Below, piece by piece: positions 24,536 to 38,325 of a stretch of DNA of 64,000 nt. Under the pieces are notes generated by a model. That model had not been told where the DNA came from. It saw only the letters and a list, made by a program, of their open reading frames with translations, and did no database searches. A program made the translations under genes and the position numbers. Source of the stretch: Owenia fusiformis (taxonomy: Eukaryota; Annelida; Polychaeta; Sabellida; Oweniidae); contig CAIIXF020000005.1 in the NCBI GenBank assembly GCA_903813345.2, positions 39,063,375 to 39,127,374 of the forward strand, given 5' to 3'. The first letter of the stretch is position 1. The number at the start of each line of letters is the position of its first letter.

Positions 24536-26804
24536 ACCCGGGCTTAATGACATACTTAACATCTAAAACAGTTTTCGACAAAATATTGAATACATACTTT
24601 CTATATTTTCATTTACAAAGCATCTGAGCCAAGTTTTAAAGGTTGGCACGATTATTAGACGAAATAGCCGTCGTGGTCGCTTAATAGTACTTTTTATCAA
24701 CTCGTATAATTCATGCAATTAAGTTATTAACTTCTAGTAAAAAGATTGACCTTTTAAATTACTTCACATCAAAGTGCTGAAGAAAAGATATCTTTACCCA
24801 GGGGACTCAATATTGCGTGCGAAAAGCAACATAACCTTTCAAAATGAAAAATTAAATGTTTTTTAAACATCTTAGTCAATTTTACACTTAATAAACATCC
24901 AATGAGACAATTTTAAACCATGTGTCGATCTTATCTTCTACTTCAAAGCAATATGTCCTCTTTTTACATTCCTTTTATTATTAAGGCTCATCATTGGGAT
25001 GTCGTGACGTTTGATGAACATGTATTGCATAGTGGAAGATTGTAAACCTATAATTATCTCATAACATTTAAATAGCTTAATTACTTATTGGAAGTCAAAT
25101 TACAATCATATCTTTAATACTGTCTCATCGTACTGTTTTACTGTCAATATTTGCATTTTAAATGGGAACTTCACTTTTATTGATGCAATAACTAAAACGA
25201 TAAAATTAACCCCCTTCTAGTAAACAGTTATTTCACCTTTAGAAGAAACGATTAATTATTCTAGCATTATCTTTGATATAGGTCATAAAACAGTGTTCTT
25301 CTCGGTACAAAATCAACTTTCTAAGGATGTATTGTCATTTTTGTATTTCTAATGACTTGGGATGCTGATTAACTTTCTTCCTTAATAACTGAAAATTAAC
25401 ATGTTTAAATTTTTTGGACACTAAATAATTTCAAGGAGCGGAAAAATATTGTATGCGGCTAATATCATCCTTGGTCCAAGTGTATTTCACTTCTTTCCAT
25501 AATTTCCATTTCAATGAATTTAAGCATAAATGAAGTCCTTTGAAGATTATTAGAAGGTTATTCTATCATGTATTATAAAATGTTTGGAAAACGCCATTAA
25601 CTACTACGGTCACCTGGGAAGGAGAGGACAACACTATCATGAAATTAGGACTGTTACGTTAGTAAACAATCAATATCTAACACTAAGGCTACCTTCTTGT
25701 CTTAATTTTAATAACTTGATGTTATAATTGGCTAAACAGGTATAAAATCAAGATAAGGAGAAATACAATGTTTATGTAACTGAAGACTTAACTGCTAAAT
25801 GTTCTCTAAATGATTTCATGTTGTCTTGAGGTAATAATCAATCATCTGAGATCCAGAATGAAATATTTGGGCGCACGACCTTGACCTTTTAATCAGAATA
25901 AATCGCATTTCTCAGGCTGTCATGGAAAAGTAAGCAACAAGTTTGTCTTGCTTATCGCCCCACTCTGTCAGAAATGTCATATTATAGTAATTTGGACATA
26001 AGGCCATCGTGTTCTACTCTCTTTCTGTCTATATGGCAAGCAACTTGTCTGTGAGGGCACTTAAGAATTTATATAGACATAACTGGAGACAAACTTAGCG
26101 ACTTTAATTAAATTCACCCTTTTCATCATTTTAATTGATTAAGCCTAACAGCTCACAAGTTAATGATTACATGTTGTTATACCTTTTGAATTTCTTTCGA
26201 AATCGAAATGTACTTTTAATGTTAAGGTTTACTTAGGATGATTGAATAAACGTTTTTCTCCACCCTAAGATTTTATCACGAATCGTATACTCAGCAGTTT
26301 GTTGATGTTTAAAACATATCAAATCTACCTATATTTTTTATATATTTTTATTATCGATTATGAGTGTATGAAATTTCTGTTGTGTTTTTGTATTGTCGCA
26401 ATCTCATTACGACCAGGAACAGCTGAAGTGTAAGATAAGGATAGTGGTAGTAGTGCATAAAATCATGTTTTCAAGACAGATTTAGAAAAATTACTAAACG
26501 TTCAAACCAACAACTAGAGAAGCCAAACAAACTCAGTTACAGATCACTTCGTTTGTCTCTACTTAACTTGAAATATTGAGGCACAGATACACCAAAATAT
26601 CATATATTCTGTGAAAATTCTTTCAAATTTAAAGGATCATTGAAAACCTCTACTTCGACAGCGATTATGTCAGTCAATTTTTGAGGAACTGTCTTACATC
26701 CGTTATTGCATCCAACAAAATGATTTATATAATATCCGAGAACGTTCTCAAAAAAGTATAATGGCCGCTGATTTACCCCACGTTATATTCTTATCTTTAG
26801 AATC

Positions 26805-27505
26805 TCTGCGAAGTTCGTAGGGACATAGAAAAGGCGTCCATCCGTGTGTTCGTCCGTCCGTTGGTTCGTTTGTCCGGACAATAACACAAATACCGGTTGA
26901 CGGATTTGATTCAAATTGAATTGGCTTATGCCTTATGTAATCTTTGATATCTCAGATACTAGTTGATGGATTTGGTTAAAATTGTATATGCTGATGCCTT
27001 GGGCAAAGAAGCTTAACTTAAGAAGACATTTTCAAGATAGCCACTGAATTACAAAATGGCCGCCTATTTTCAAATACAGTGGAAAGATTTGGTTCAAATT
27101 TTATATGCTGATCCCTGAGGGAAAAAAGGCTTGCTCAAGAGGAAACTTTTAAGATGGCCACTGAATTTTTAGCTACTGTTTTTTCTTCAAAAACTTAGTC
27201 TTTGATAACTAAAACACCAGTGCGCAGATTTGGTTCAGATTTAAATGACGATGCCGATGAACAAATGAGCTCTGCTTGAGAAGAAATTTTCGAGATGACA
27301 GCTGATTTTCAAAATGACCATTTTTATTAAAAACCCAAATCGTTGATAACTCAAATATCATTGGACAGATTTGATTCAAATGTTTGATCCCGATAAATTT
27401 TGTGTTCCAAGAAGAAATTTCCAAGATGGCCGCTCTTTATCAAAACTTGTTTTGTTTGGTGGGATTTGCTACTCCGTCGAGTTTGTGTTTTCAAGTCTCA
27501 TGCTT
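26805..27505 (+). mobile_element. Modular dispersed repeat, copy 1
   Basis: Starts near AAGTTCGTAGGGACATAGA and a GTCCGTCCG stretch, then repeats a ~130-bp module several times (TTTGATAACTC, GACGGATTTGGTTCAAATT, ATATGCTGATGCC, TTTCAAGATGGCCGCTGA). It ends near GGTGGGATTTGCTACTCCGT. A second copy with the same start, modules and end is at 37548. No coding capacity or clear terminal repeats. Confidence 0.7.
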
Positions 27506-29337
27506 GAGAGAAGTAGTAAAGGCTGTGATCCGGCAATGCCCGCGTTATGTTCTGTAAAATGATGAAATTTCGGGCAGCACCGGGTTTCAACTGCAGGATT
27601 GTCATATTTGTAGTTAGTTTACGCGTACATGGTGCTTAACCCGCGATCTGGTTATGCGTTCCCGCTGCCTCAGAATATTTCCTATTGTTTCTTGGTTAGC
27701 ATTTAGACATTTAATTGGTCTTCTTTCCCCGGCAACATTTTGAAATTATGCTAACCAGCCTTAGAACTTTAAAAAATATATACATTTGAATATCTCTAAC
27801 TACAAATTATCTTTATCTGTGATTCCCTCTCTTGGCTTGAAGAAACACTCTTCAAAATAGAGACAATTCCCTCTCTTGGCTGGAAGAAACACTCTACAAA
27901 ATAGAGATAATTCTCTAATCTTACATTTCCTAAATCAGAATTTAAAGTCAGAAAATCAAAATACATTTCTGCCTATGAATGTAACATCCATTTCACATTC
28001 AAACTCCTATAAAGGTTTCACTTGGGACTATTAAGATCGCGCCTATACCGATAAAATCGAAAGTAGATCTGAGGGTGGTGATGCTAGCCGATTTGGACAT
28101 CAGGGCACGATCGAGAGTACCCTTTGCATTAGTTCGACTTCGCTTCTGAAAAGAGAGCTTCGTGAGTAGTTTGCAAGTAAACTAAACTATGCGCGCAAGG
28201 TAGATCGAGAGAGGTTAGAATCAACAACACACAGCCTCTTGCTGCAGGGATGGTACTAATGGCTTGTTTGTATTTGCTACAACAGGCACAAAGCTAACAT
28301 AGACATAACCTACTCCTTGATTAACATTCTTCTCTCCAGACAGAGGGCCTGACCAATTAGGCGCTTGTCTGTCAGTCATCTATTTATTACACTAATTGCG
28401 CAAATTAGAAAATGAGTAAAAGTTTAAAAGATTAGTCAAAGTGGAACATAAACTCCAGTAATCATTTTTAAATGGCCCAAGACTGTAGAGAACAACGGAG
28501 CCTGAAGTAGGCCTGGAAATTACAATGTAACCGTGTTGATGTATTAACATAAATACGAACATTTTCAGCTGTATCCATACCAAGGCACCCTTCTGTAAAC
28601 ATATTTTACCTGAACATTAGCGAGTCTTATATATGGCTGAATTAACATTGCATTATGATTTGATACTAATAAATACATATCTTTATCACCGCGTGTGTAT
28701 TACTTTAGAGTTTGTTGATTTGTGGTTGATATTTCAGACTTCCTAAATTTGTAAGTTGTTTTAAAATTATTGTCTGCCTCTGTTACTGATATGCCAAGTG
28801 ATAAGACTTAGTCAGCGAGGACACTATCATAAATAGTATATACCCTCCCGGTCATAACTCAAATAAACTCAACCGTTTTATTCATCAGATCATATGAAAG
28901 AAAATTCCAAGTATCATCAATTACTAATATTTAGTCGATGTCACTTTAAATACGAGATTTAAGAGGCTGATGTCTTCAGTTGGGCCTGTTATCTTGGAAT
29001 ATTTGATTTCCCGGAGAGATAGAGAATGAAATAAATGCACCCTTCAGCCGTAAATAATCTCAATTCTATCAACATCCAAAATCAAATAATAATAGTTTTT
29101 AATATTTTAAATTAAAATTTCTCATTTATCATGTTTAGTATTTCATTCTAAACTGAAAAGCGCAGTATTTTATTTATAATCGTTTGGAATATAAAAAACA
29201 AACTAACCTTCAGTTAAAAGCATTTTCATTATCACAAACAGTTAATCAAACATTAATCAACCATTTTAATAATTGTATACGACGAGCGCTTAATTTAACT
29301 GTTATTTTAAGTCCATTATAAAACAAATGAAACATTC

Positions 29338-29529
29338 CTATTTTCCACGAGACTTTTTAACACTGGATTGATTGGCGGGGAGAGTTTCCAGTTTAGTACG
29401 ACGACAGACGCCTAAATGTACAGGGCACTCATGACCAATCAACAGAACTCTTTCGGTAACAAAAGCCAGATCTTCTGTTTCCCTTGATGTTGTTCTAAGT
29501 AGAAGTACTGGGGCCAATGGTTGCAGCAA
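29338..29529 (-). other. Coding-like open frame, unknown
   Basis: A 64-codon minus-strand frame (PLAPVLLLRTTSRETEDLAF..., ending SSVKKSRGK-stop) preceded by a possible acceptor (CGGCAG|GTTGC). It is more GC-balanced than its surroundings. No family recognised; chance cannot be excluded at this length. Confidence 0.15.
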
Positions 29530-32500
29530 CCTGCCGTAACATTAACATTGCATTACCTTCTTGGTGCCATATCGCTAGAGAAACATATTCTGATTTTTGT
29601 TCTTGTGTATATGTTTTCTTGAGATGTACAAGGATGATTGATTGTGATCTTGCAGATGCAGGACTGGATTGAGACTGTATCAGAAGTGATCTGACTGGTC
29701 ACCAATACATGTAGATCAAAATTAAAATGGCCGTATGGCGCAATTGTCGTTATCTACAGTTTTAATTGGACAGGCTAGTCACTTTAGGACAACACAGTCA
29801 TTTCAATTCATTTATAAGTGGCACATGCGTTGAATTTGCACTTATAAGTGAACCAGCTTGAGAAAACAGAGATTACTTTTCTGTATGCTTATAATAAGTG
29901 AACTACTTTAGGTTTCGGATCAGTGTACTGACATGGCGGTGAGAACGGATGTGCGACGTTATCTCAGTATAAGTTAGTATCTATTATCTCATTAGGGTAC
30001 ATTACCTTCACACTGTGTAGTAGTGTCAAAACTTGCCGTTTGATACCATGCAAGTGAGTTATTTTTGGCGGGAACTTCCTGCTCTGTTGCAGCCGAATTG
30101 TCGTCTGCCACATGACCATAATCCACTGAGAGTTGTACAGGTCGGGGCTATCAATTTACAGACTCCTAAGGGGTATAATTGGGAGATATTTGTTATAATC
30201 ACTCATTGGATGCCCAAACTACTTGAAACTCATAATAGCTAGATCGTTTTGATTGGATTTTAAGTGGCTGTTTTAGTGTTGTGAACTATCTTTATAGGGT
30301 CTTTGTAAGGAATCACATGAGTGTGTTATTACGGCCCTAGGCGCAGACATGATTGAAGATAGGAGACAGTGCAGAAAACACTATTGAATAGACTCATATA
30401 TAACTATAACCATTATACATAAAATACACTCAGATGAGTAACTATTTTGAAGAGATCTTTAGAAATGGTTAATATCTATGTACATAGGTCCAACTGAGCT
30501 CTGGCGCCTCCATTGCCTATAATTTGTCTGATGGTTTTTAAGCTTTGACAAATCATGACGAATACGGGGTGCCCAATTAGTATCATTGGCCCTCAGAGTC
30601 ATCCATCACGCCACGGGGTACTCGCCTAAACACTGGCTTCAAAGCCAACCCTTATTTCAAAACTAATAAAAAAATATTTATCAATTAATATTTAACAATG
30701 TTGAAAATTATAATAGAAAATCCTCTGTTAATCCACGTGTAGTAATTAAAAGTCATTGCGCGCTTGTGTTCACTCCTTGATTTTTAATTCAAAATATTCC
30801 TCTAAAATTTATGATAAAAAGAAGCTAACAATGGCCAAGTAATTGCATTTAAATGAGCTCATTAATTACAGCTACAATGTGAATAATCACAAAAATTATA
30901 TTCTCTACAATCTTTTTAATCTAAAAGCCATGTAAATGACCTGCATTGTGCTATACATGCTATGAAAATTTATGACTAAGATTTTGTTTTTAGTTTTAAA
31001 TTCAGAATTCTCGCTAATAACCTGCATCAGAACCGAGGCCAGTACATTACATGATATATGTGCATTTTGCATTAGTCAAACTCCAATATTTAGTATTTTT
31101 CTGAGTAACAATTTTTAAAACTCGAACGCGAGCTATTCTGGAACCTGTGTGATATTGCGTTACGTAACTGCCCTACTGTTAAGGTCTGTGCTACAGTACT
31201 GTCTATTGTGAAATAATGCTTTTATGTAACCTAAGTGGTTTCATTACCAACTGTTTATGAATATTAGAGTGAATATCCCTCAGCCAATAACTTACCTTTT
31301 CAGTTTCAGTTTTCAGTTACGTCACGTTATCAATTTTTATATTTCAATATCTCAATAACATGTGCGTTTTTTAGTATGATGTGAAGTCAGAAAGATAATG
31401 ATTCCCTCGTATATCATCTTTGTAAGGTTAACTTTCAAGCTCATATCGTTCGGTAAATGCTGCTAAATGCTTGGGAAACTGTCATCAATGATTAGCGTAG
31501 TGAAATATAAACCTGTTTTTTACTCATTTTCCAGCTAAGCGTGAGCATGACTCGGAGACGTCTCGCGGCTGTGAGAGAGTTCTGGGTAAGCATAGGAATG
31601 TCTGAGATTTTCACCTGTAGAGATCAAAGAACTTCGATTGATTAGCCCAGGTAAATTGATGAAAACACGTGTTAAATAATTCATCTGCTAGTGTTGATGA
31701 GCTCCACCCCTTGGGTCCAATCTAATTAAATTAAACCATATTTAATCATTATTTAATCCTTACCTCTCTCGTAATTAATCTATAATCTACCACATGTACA
31801 AGGCACGTCTAGTTTCTGACTGGTGAAATCGTATTCTTTAATTTGTGGTAAAAATGCCTCACGGGGTACCGAACTTTCTTTGATCGAGTAATTAAAATAT
31901 TTCATTATAATTTTTTTATGAGGATGATCTTGTAAAGAGTCTGTGTGAATATTTTAAATGGATTTATTCAACCGCACCAGGATATGAAAATCTAGATTAT
32001 CAATTCTAATTAGATTATCCGCAATAATGAGCGTATAATATTCATTACTGGAAATTATTATGATTTTATACCACTGTTTTTCAACTCAACACCCACCAGT
32101 GTGTTATGCAGCATTTTCAAACCTCAAAACTAGTGATGTAATTTTATGGGAGATTTTTTAGTTGTTTACCAAAACCATTGCGCACATGACACAACGATTT
32201 CAACAACGTGCAATTTATCCAGATTAATTTCACTAGGAACGGTTCACCGGTTCTTTTTTGGTGAATCAAATGTGTTAATATCGCTGCACATTTAAGGGTG
32301 TATACATTCCCTACATTCCCAGGGCCAGTTTTAGAGATGCATAATTAATGTATGACTTGTTTTAGGAAGAAGAGTATCTTCATGGATATTATATCAGTAT
32401 TGTTATATAGATTGTCCAGTTCTAGTATGGATAGCTTTTAGTGTCTCCTGGTCTCAGTAGAAAATAAAGAGTCACCTACATAACAATTCCGAACGTGATG

Positions 32501-35500
32501 TTTCATATACGTTCGCCAATTTGTCGTAAACATTATTGGATTCTGCTGACGATACAACAAAAGGAACTCATCCGTTTCAGCATCATTGTTTTCATGTTTG
32601 TCTTGCTCGACCTGACATCTGAATTTGTTGTAGTAATTGTTCAACGTTATTGCTTACAGAAATCCTCTATTAAATATAAAAGTCAATCTAGTACACGGCA
32701 TTGCAATTTCCTTTTTTATAAATATATTTTATTTCTCAAGCTGTGCTTTTGGAAAAACATTTCATTAGCTTTCTATTTGTTACTTCAATATCAATTAAGC
32801 AATGCAGTGAGTGCACTACACGAAACAATTAAGCGGCGTTTAGCTGGTGAAATTATTGCTTTTAATTAAGAATCGAAGCAAACTCGTTTGAAAAGACAGA
32901 CAATTATTTTGAGATCATCAAACTGGTCTCAGAAAATGACACGTGACTTATAATTGTTGCTATAGATACATGACTTGGTTGATTGGACCCAAAAATTTGA
33001 AGTGTTGAGCGATTTAATCTAATTATACCAATTTTAACGTAAACATATTTAGAAATTGAAATAATGATTGTTTGACGTTGCTATTATCAACGGACAAAAG
33101 ATACCGTTCGGTTGAAGGAACGGTTCTTTAGACGGTTCTTTGAGTGAGACAATTAATATGATTGTATCTCTTTTAGTCATTTCCTTATTGCCTCAATATT
33201 CTTCATAGAAGCAGAAAATGATAACGTTTTCACAACTGCAATGCAAATAAATCAATAAACAAAACGTCAATTTTGCTAATTCGTTTATGATAAGACTTCA
33301 TTAACGTGTGAAAAGTGGTTTGAGAAAGTGAGACATTGTTTGCGATTTCCTGAATTTACTGGCTGAACGATCAGATCTGGATTCAATGAATAATGACGTA
33401 TTGAAAGAAAAATTAAAACGTTCTCATTAAATTGGCTCACATTTTGTCAAATTATACGTATTAGCCATGACACTTACTTAAGAATCATTTAAACGCCAAC
33501 TCATACACCAATTACGTCACAAATAGTACAAAATTTGGTAAATTTCTGCAATTGTTGCAACTTTCTCCATATTAATAACGTTAGACTGGGAGAAACATGA
33601 TAAATTCGCAATTTCCTGGAGGTGCCAACGACTAGAGACATTTATATTAATAGCATGGCGTATCTCCCCTTATATTCATTACGGCCATTAGTCGGGCTTG
33701 ATATGCCCTGCGTCCCGGCCTGTGTAATTGACGCATTTGTCGGCAAAATTACTCACCGTTCACGAATGATCAGATTTAATTGTCCAATCAATGTTTAATT
33801 ACACTAATGCATAATTTAATGATAAAATAGCTTTTCACACCATTTAATTTAATACATAGTTGATTTTAGTTACAAGGGGAACGGTTTTGGAACGATGTGT
33901 TCCAGACAAATAAAACTAAAAATTCAAAAGAGCGTCGTTCATAACACATGTCCTCACATTGGGAAAGGTTCAGATTCGTGGCATCGCGTTAAAAACAAAA
34001 TATTTATCGTTATGAATTACCATGATATGTTTTTTCTTTGAACGCGCTACCCACTGGTTGATGTATGAGCAGCGAGAACCCAGACTCAGTTAGAGCAGCC
34101 TGCATTCATCTTCATTTGTCAAAAAACATACGAAACTAACAAATTACGTGGGGATGCGGCGCCAGCTCACGCTGTGATCAAAAATCCTTGCTGTATGATT
34201 TTATGGTACTCTGTAACTAACGCTCGCGAATCTCTATCAAAATGCATTTAAACATTTTCAAATTATCACCTAGAGGTATCAGGAATAAAGTTTATGATGG
34301 GTAGCCAATTTATAAAGTTGAAGTTTATTAACGTACAGTTAACTTGATCGCGGTGAGCATCCGAAATAAAAGTGGGGATAGTATCTAATTATACCAATAT
34401 TTTGACCGAGCCACTGCCCTTTGGGACAAAAAATAACGGGATCTATTTAATTGACTAATAACCTTTAAGTAATCAGAACAAAGCCACAAAAATAATCGAG
34501 AAGACAAACGCAATGACATGACAAACTTTAACTCCGTCCTGCGTACATGTGTGTTTCAGCTGTTTAATCGAATTTCCCATGAATTGTCCTTAGAATAGAA
34601 CCTTAATTTTACTAAATTTTTCCGATTTGCAATCATAGATGTATTTGTCTCCGAATATTTTTGTAATCAGCGTCTTATTTTGACATTTTTAAATATCATT
34701 CTATAAATGATTGGTCGATTTTCGATTAGAAAGATAATTTTCATACCAAACTGTTTATTAAAATATTTCGACATCAATTTTGATTAATACGCTTAATGTC
34801 AATTTCTGCTAGTAAAAGCCGCATGTAATATGCTTTAATAGATTTATCTGGGCTATAAATTAACACTATTGGCTTGCTATCTTAACCAATCAACCACATA
34901 TTGATTGCTTTATGGGCAAAGTATTTTATTTAGTTCCTGCGATAACAATTTCATTAAAAATATAAAATTGTGTGAAAAAATGGCAAAATTATTTACTAGC
35001 TTATCTCGACAGGGAGCCTTTGCTGAATGCTTACGCGGCAATCAAAAGTCAAAACCGTTATCGCTATTCCAGTGGGTAATTCTCACTCCACTAACCTTAG
35101 TATCCTTATTATGATAATGCCCGGATGTCTTTAGAATACGCCCGGATATCTTAAGAAATAGTTTCTACAAGTATCTGTAATGGCATCATTTTTCACCCCA
35201 TCATTATGATAAGACGGTTTGTGCTACTCATTGGCCACTTAAACAACCCAACTAATCAGCTTTCGTTCAAGGTTTAGTGGACGTTTTGACTTTTTATTAT
35301 ATGGTTTATGATGTGTACGACGCAGGGAGGTCGAAAAGTAGTGTAGTGTCTGCAACTGGGGTCGAAAATTATTTTAAAAATTTCCATAAGGGACTACTGT
35401 ATTTGGAGAACATATTTTCTTTCAACTGATTTTGTTACAATGATTGGCGAAATATGGTTAGTTAATCTATCATTTCAGCGCCCACTAAGCCCAATCGCAC

Positions 35501-37547
35501 TAAAATTAGACATAGTTTTCTGATGTCCCTCATAAAATGAAATATCCGACAATGATCTATTACGTTTTACGCTTTGTGTTAGGAGTGTGCTTTTTATGGT
35601 TTAAGACTTGGAAAGCTATTTAAACGTCTCCCTTTCCATTGTGAATTAGAAAACATAAATATCGTGACGTTTGATTCATGGGAACCGTTGCTGATGGACG
35701 AGAGGCGCAAATTGAGATTTTAGTTGCTATTAAAGTTGATGTTTTCGCTGCCTACTGTGATATAGCCAATTTAGTTCTTTCTATCAATCAGTTGATGAAC
35801 ATATCTTCTGAGGGTTTAATATAGACTAATGTGTTTGGTTAGAATTCTTTGGATTGCACGCATTTTTAACCACAAGTCTGCACCTATACGCCACCTATAG
35901 TCTGTTCGACAGCTATTAGCCAGGGGTTAGCCAGAAGCCGAACAGAATTTAAAAACCCAAATTATACTTAAATGTATATACCTGGTATATAAGCTTTAGT
36001 TATATATCCTTGGGTAAATTTGAATCGTATTGATATCCACGGCCCTAAAAAATAGTCTCGCATGATCGCATCACTCTCTCCCCCGGCCCTCTCTTGGGAA
36101 CCCTCTCCTCATTTTCAAACACAACACACGTTCTCTGTCTTGAAAATAGGGAAGAGAGACTCTATGTAAGACAGCCTCAAAGAAACTATACAGCATTGAT
36201 AAAAAATAGTCACCGTACGTGTTTGGTATAGTCTTCTGAAACATCATGAGCATCATGTCCCAATAAACAGATAATGCATCCTTCAACACTGAGACTTGTG
36301 GCTTCTGAATCAAAGCGAATGGCTGTAATTACTTAGTCTAACGACAAATTATAGGTTAGTCGGCAATACATATGAAATAAGATACTTTGGTTGAATGTAT
36401 ATGGTTATTAAAGGAAACCAATGTTTCTTTAATGTTCCTTCTTTAAAATTATGTTTAATTAAAATCCACTTGGGGATCAAATAGATGCTACCACACCTAC
36501 AAATGTTTGGCGAATAAAATCCACTTCGGGGATAAAAAACAACATTTTACGTTAAAATACGTGTACTTGACGAATCTTGAAGCTGATGATTTCATTTGAA
36601 TGAATCAGTTTTTATGGTTTAATATGCTTTTAATGTTCATTGATAAAATATGGTAATATATTAAACGGACATATTTATCCAGGCAAGGATAATACAATAA
36701 TTTTCAAATTAAACAATAAGGATTTGAAAGTTAATGTCTCGTTTGTGGTAATTACGATCGCATTTCTACTAAATGCACACATGTTAACGGTGCGTATTGA
36801 AACAATGTTTTAGAAAAGTCGGATAACAATTGGATTGTGCGCAACCTGAAGATGCATTAACAAAAGCTGTTCAGAATTGAATAATTTTAATTGTTACTTA
36901 TGATAATTAAAAGCAAATTAAAGTTGATCTACGAGCGCTGACAATGTAAAAACGAATTTGACAGATAAACAGAGTAAGTTACCGAAATAACCTCAAACCA
37001 TTTTTAACTCAAGTACTAAAATATGCAAGCCATGCATGCATGTTTTAAAACAAGTGAAATTAATTCGTAATCTGATCTATTAGTAATGCGATTAATTAAA
37101 CCTTGCTACAGTGTGTGTTAGGGAGATAATATAAACAGGTCGTCGAGGGGAATCGATCAAAGACACCATAACACGGTTGCATGAGAGATCTATGGATATC
37201 GCTATTCCTTGGTGATTCCGTAGTTTGTCCATTGTGTTACTTCATCTTATGATCACGATGCTAAGGGCGTCCGTTGTGTGGTATACGTATCACGGCTTTG
37301 AACTTATTCCGTACACTGCCCATTGTTTTACTCAATCAAAAGGCTATGGACGTCCCTCTTGTGGTAAGGGGATCACGTTGATCTTAAATCTGTATATCAA
37401 TTGATTGACAACTACAGGGCTTACTTTGATCGGTTTGAGGTATCGATCTTCGTGGTTGTGTAAGGGTGCGTGAGAGACACAGGTGAGGTTGGGGTTTGAC
37501 CACTTCTTCAACAACTCTTGGCAGATTTTTCAAAAACTAATTATCCC

Positions 37548-38325
37548 ATCGAACAAAGTTCGAAGGGGATATAGAGAAGCCGTCCGTCTGTCCGGGCGAT
37601 AGCACAAATACCGATTAACAGATTTGATTCAAATTTTATAGGTTTATGCCTTAATGTTTGAGATCATTAGTGGCTTAATTGATGGTGATATCGTTTGAAT
37701 ATTTCGAATGCTGATTGTGAATTTATAGCCAGGTAAATATCGACAATAATGACGCCAGCTTTGTTGGAGAATATCGTAATTCTCCCTGCAGCTTGGGAAA
37801 TATACAGGAATGATCGGCAATATCGCATTTCTTGCTGGAGATTAAAGAAAATCGAGTTGGAACTCTGGCTTCCAATTCTCAAACGTGGACGGATTTGGCT
37901 TTTTATATGCTGATGCCTAGGAACTCAAGAGCTCTCCTCAGGAAGGAATTTTCAAAATGACCACTTTTTATCAAAATGGCCGCCATTTGTCATTAAAAAT
38001 GTAATCTTTGATAAGCCAAATACCCGTTGACGTATTTAGTTCTTTATATGTTGATGCATAGAGACTATAAGGAGCTTGAGAAGGGATTTTCAAGATGGCA
38101 GCTGAATTTCAAAATGGCTTCCATTTCTCGTTAAAAATATAATCTTTGATTACTCAAATACCAGTTGACGGATTTGGTCCAAATTTTATATGCTGATACC
38201 TTGGGTCAAATAAGTTCTGTTCAAGAAAATTTTTTCAAGATGGCCGGTGCCGGCTGCTTTTCATCAAAACATTTTGTTCGGTGGGATTTGCTACTCCGTG
38301 GAATTGCTGTTTTCTAGCTCTATTA
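37548..38325 (+). mobile_element. Modular dispersed repeat, copy 2
   Basis: Same family as 26805-27505: AAGTTCGAAGGGGATATAGA start, CCGTCCGTCTGTCCG stretch, ~130-bp modules with CAAGATGGC and CAAAATGGC, and the shared end GGTGGGATTTGCTACTCCGT. Its first module is interrupted by unrelated sequence at roughly 37640-37890. Confidence 0.7.

Noticed and set aside
32495-32869. 124-codon plus ORF between the Msx genes
   Set aside because: Hydrophobic, AT-biased composition, no recognisable domain, overlapping minus ORF; fits chance in AT-rich DNA.
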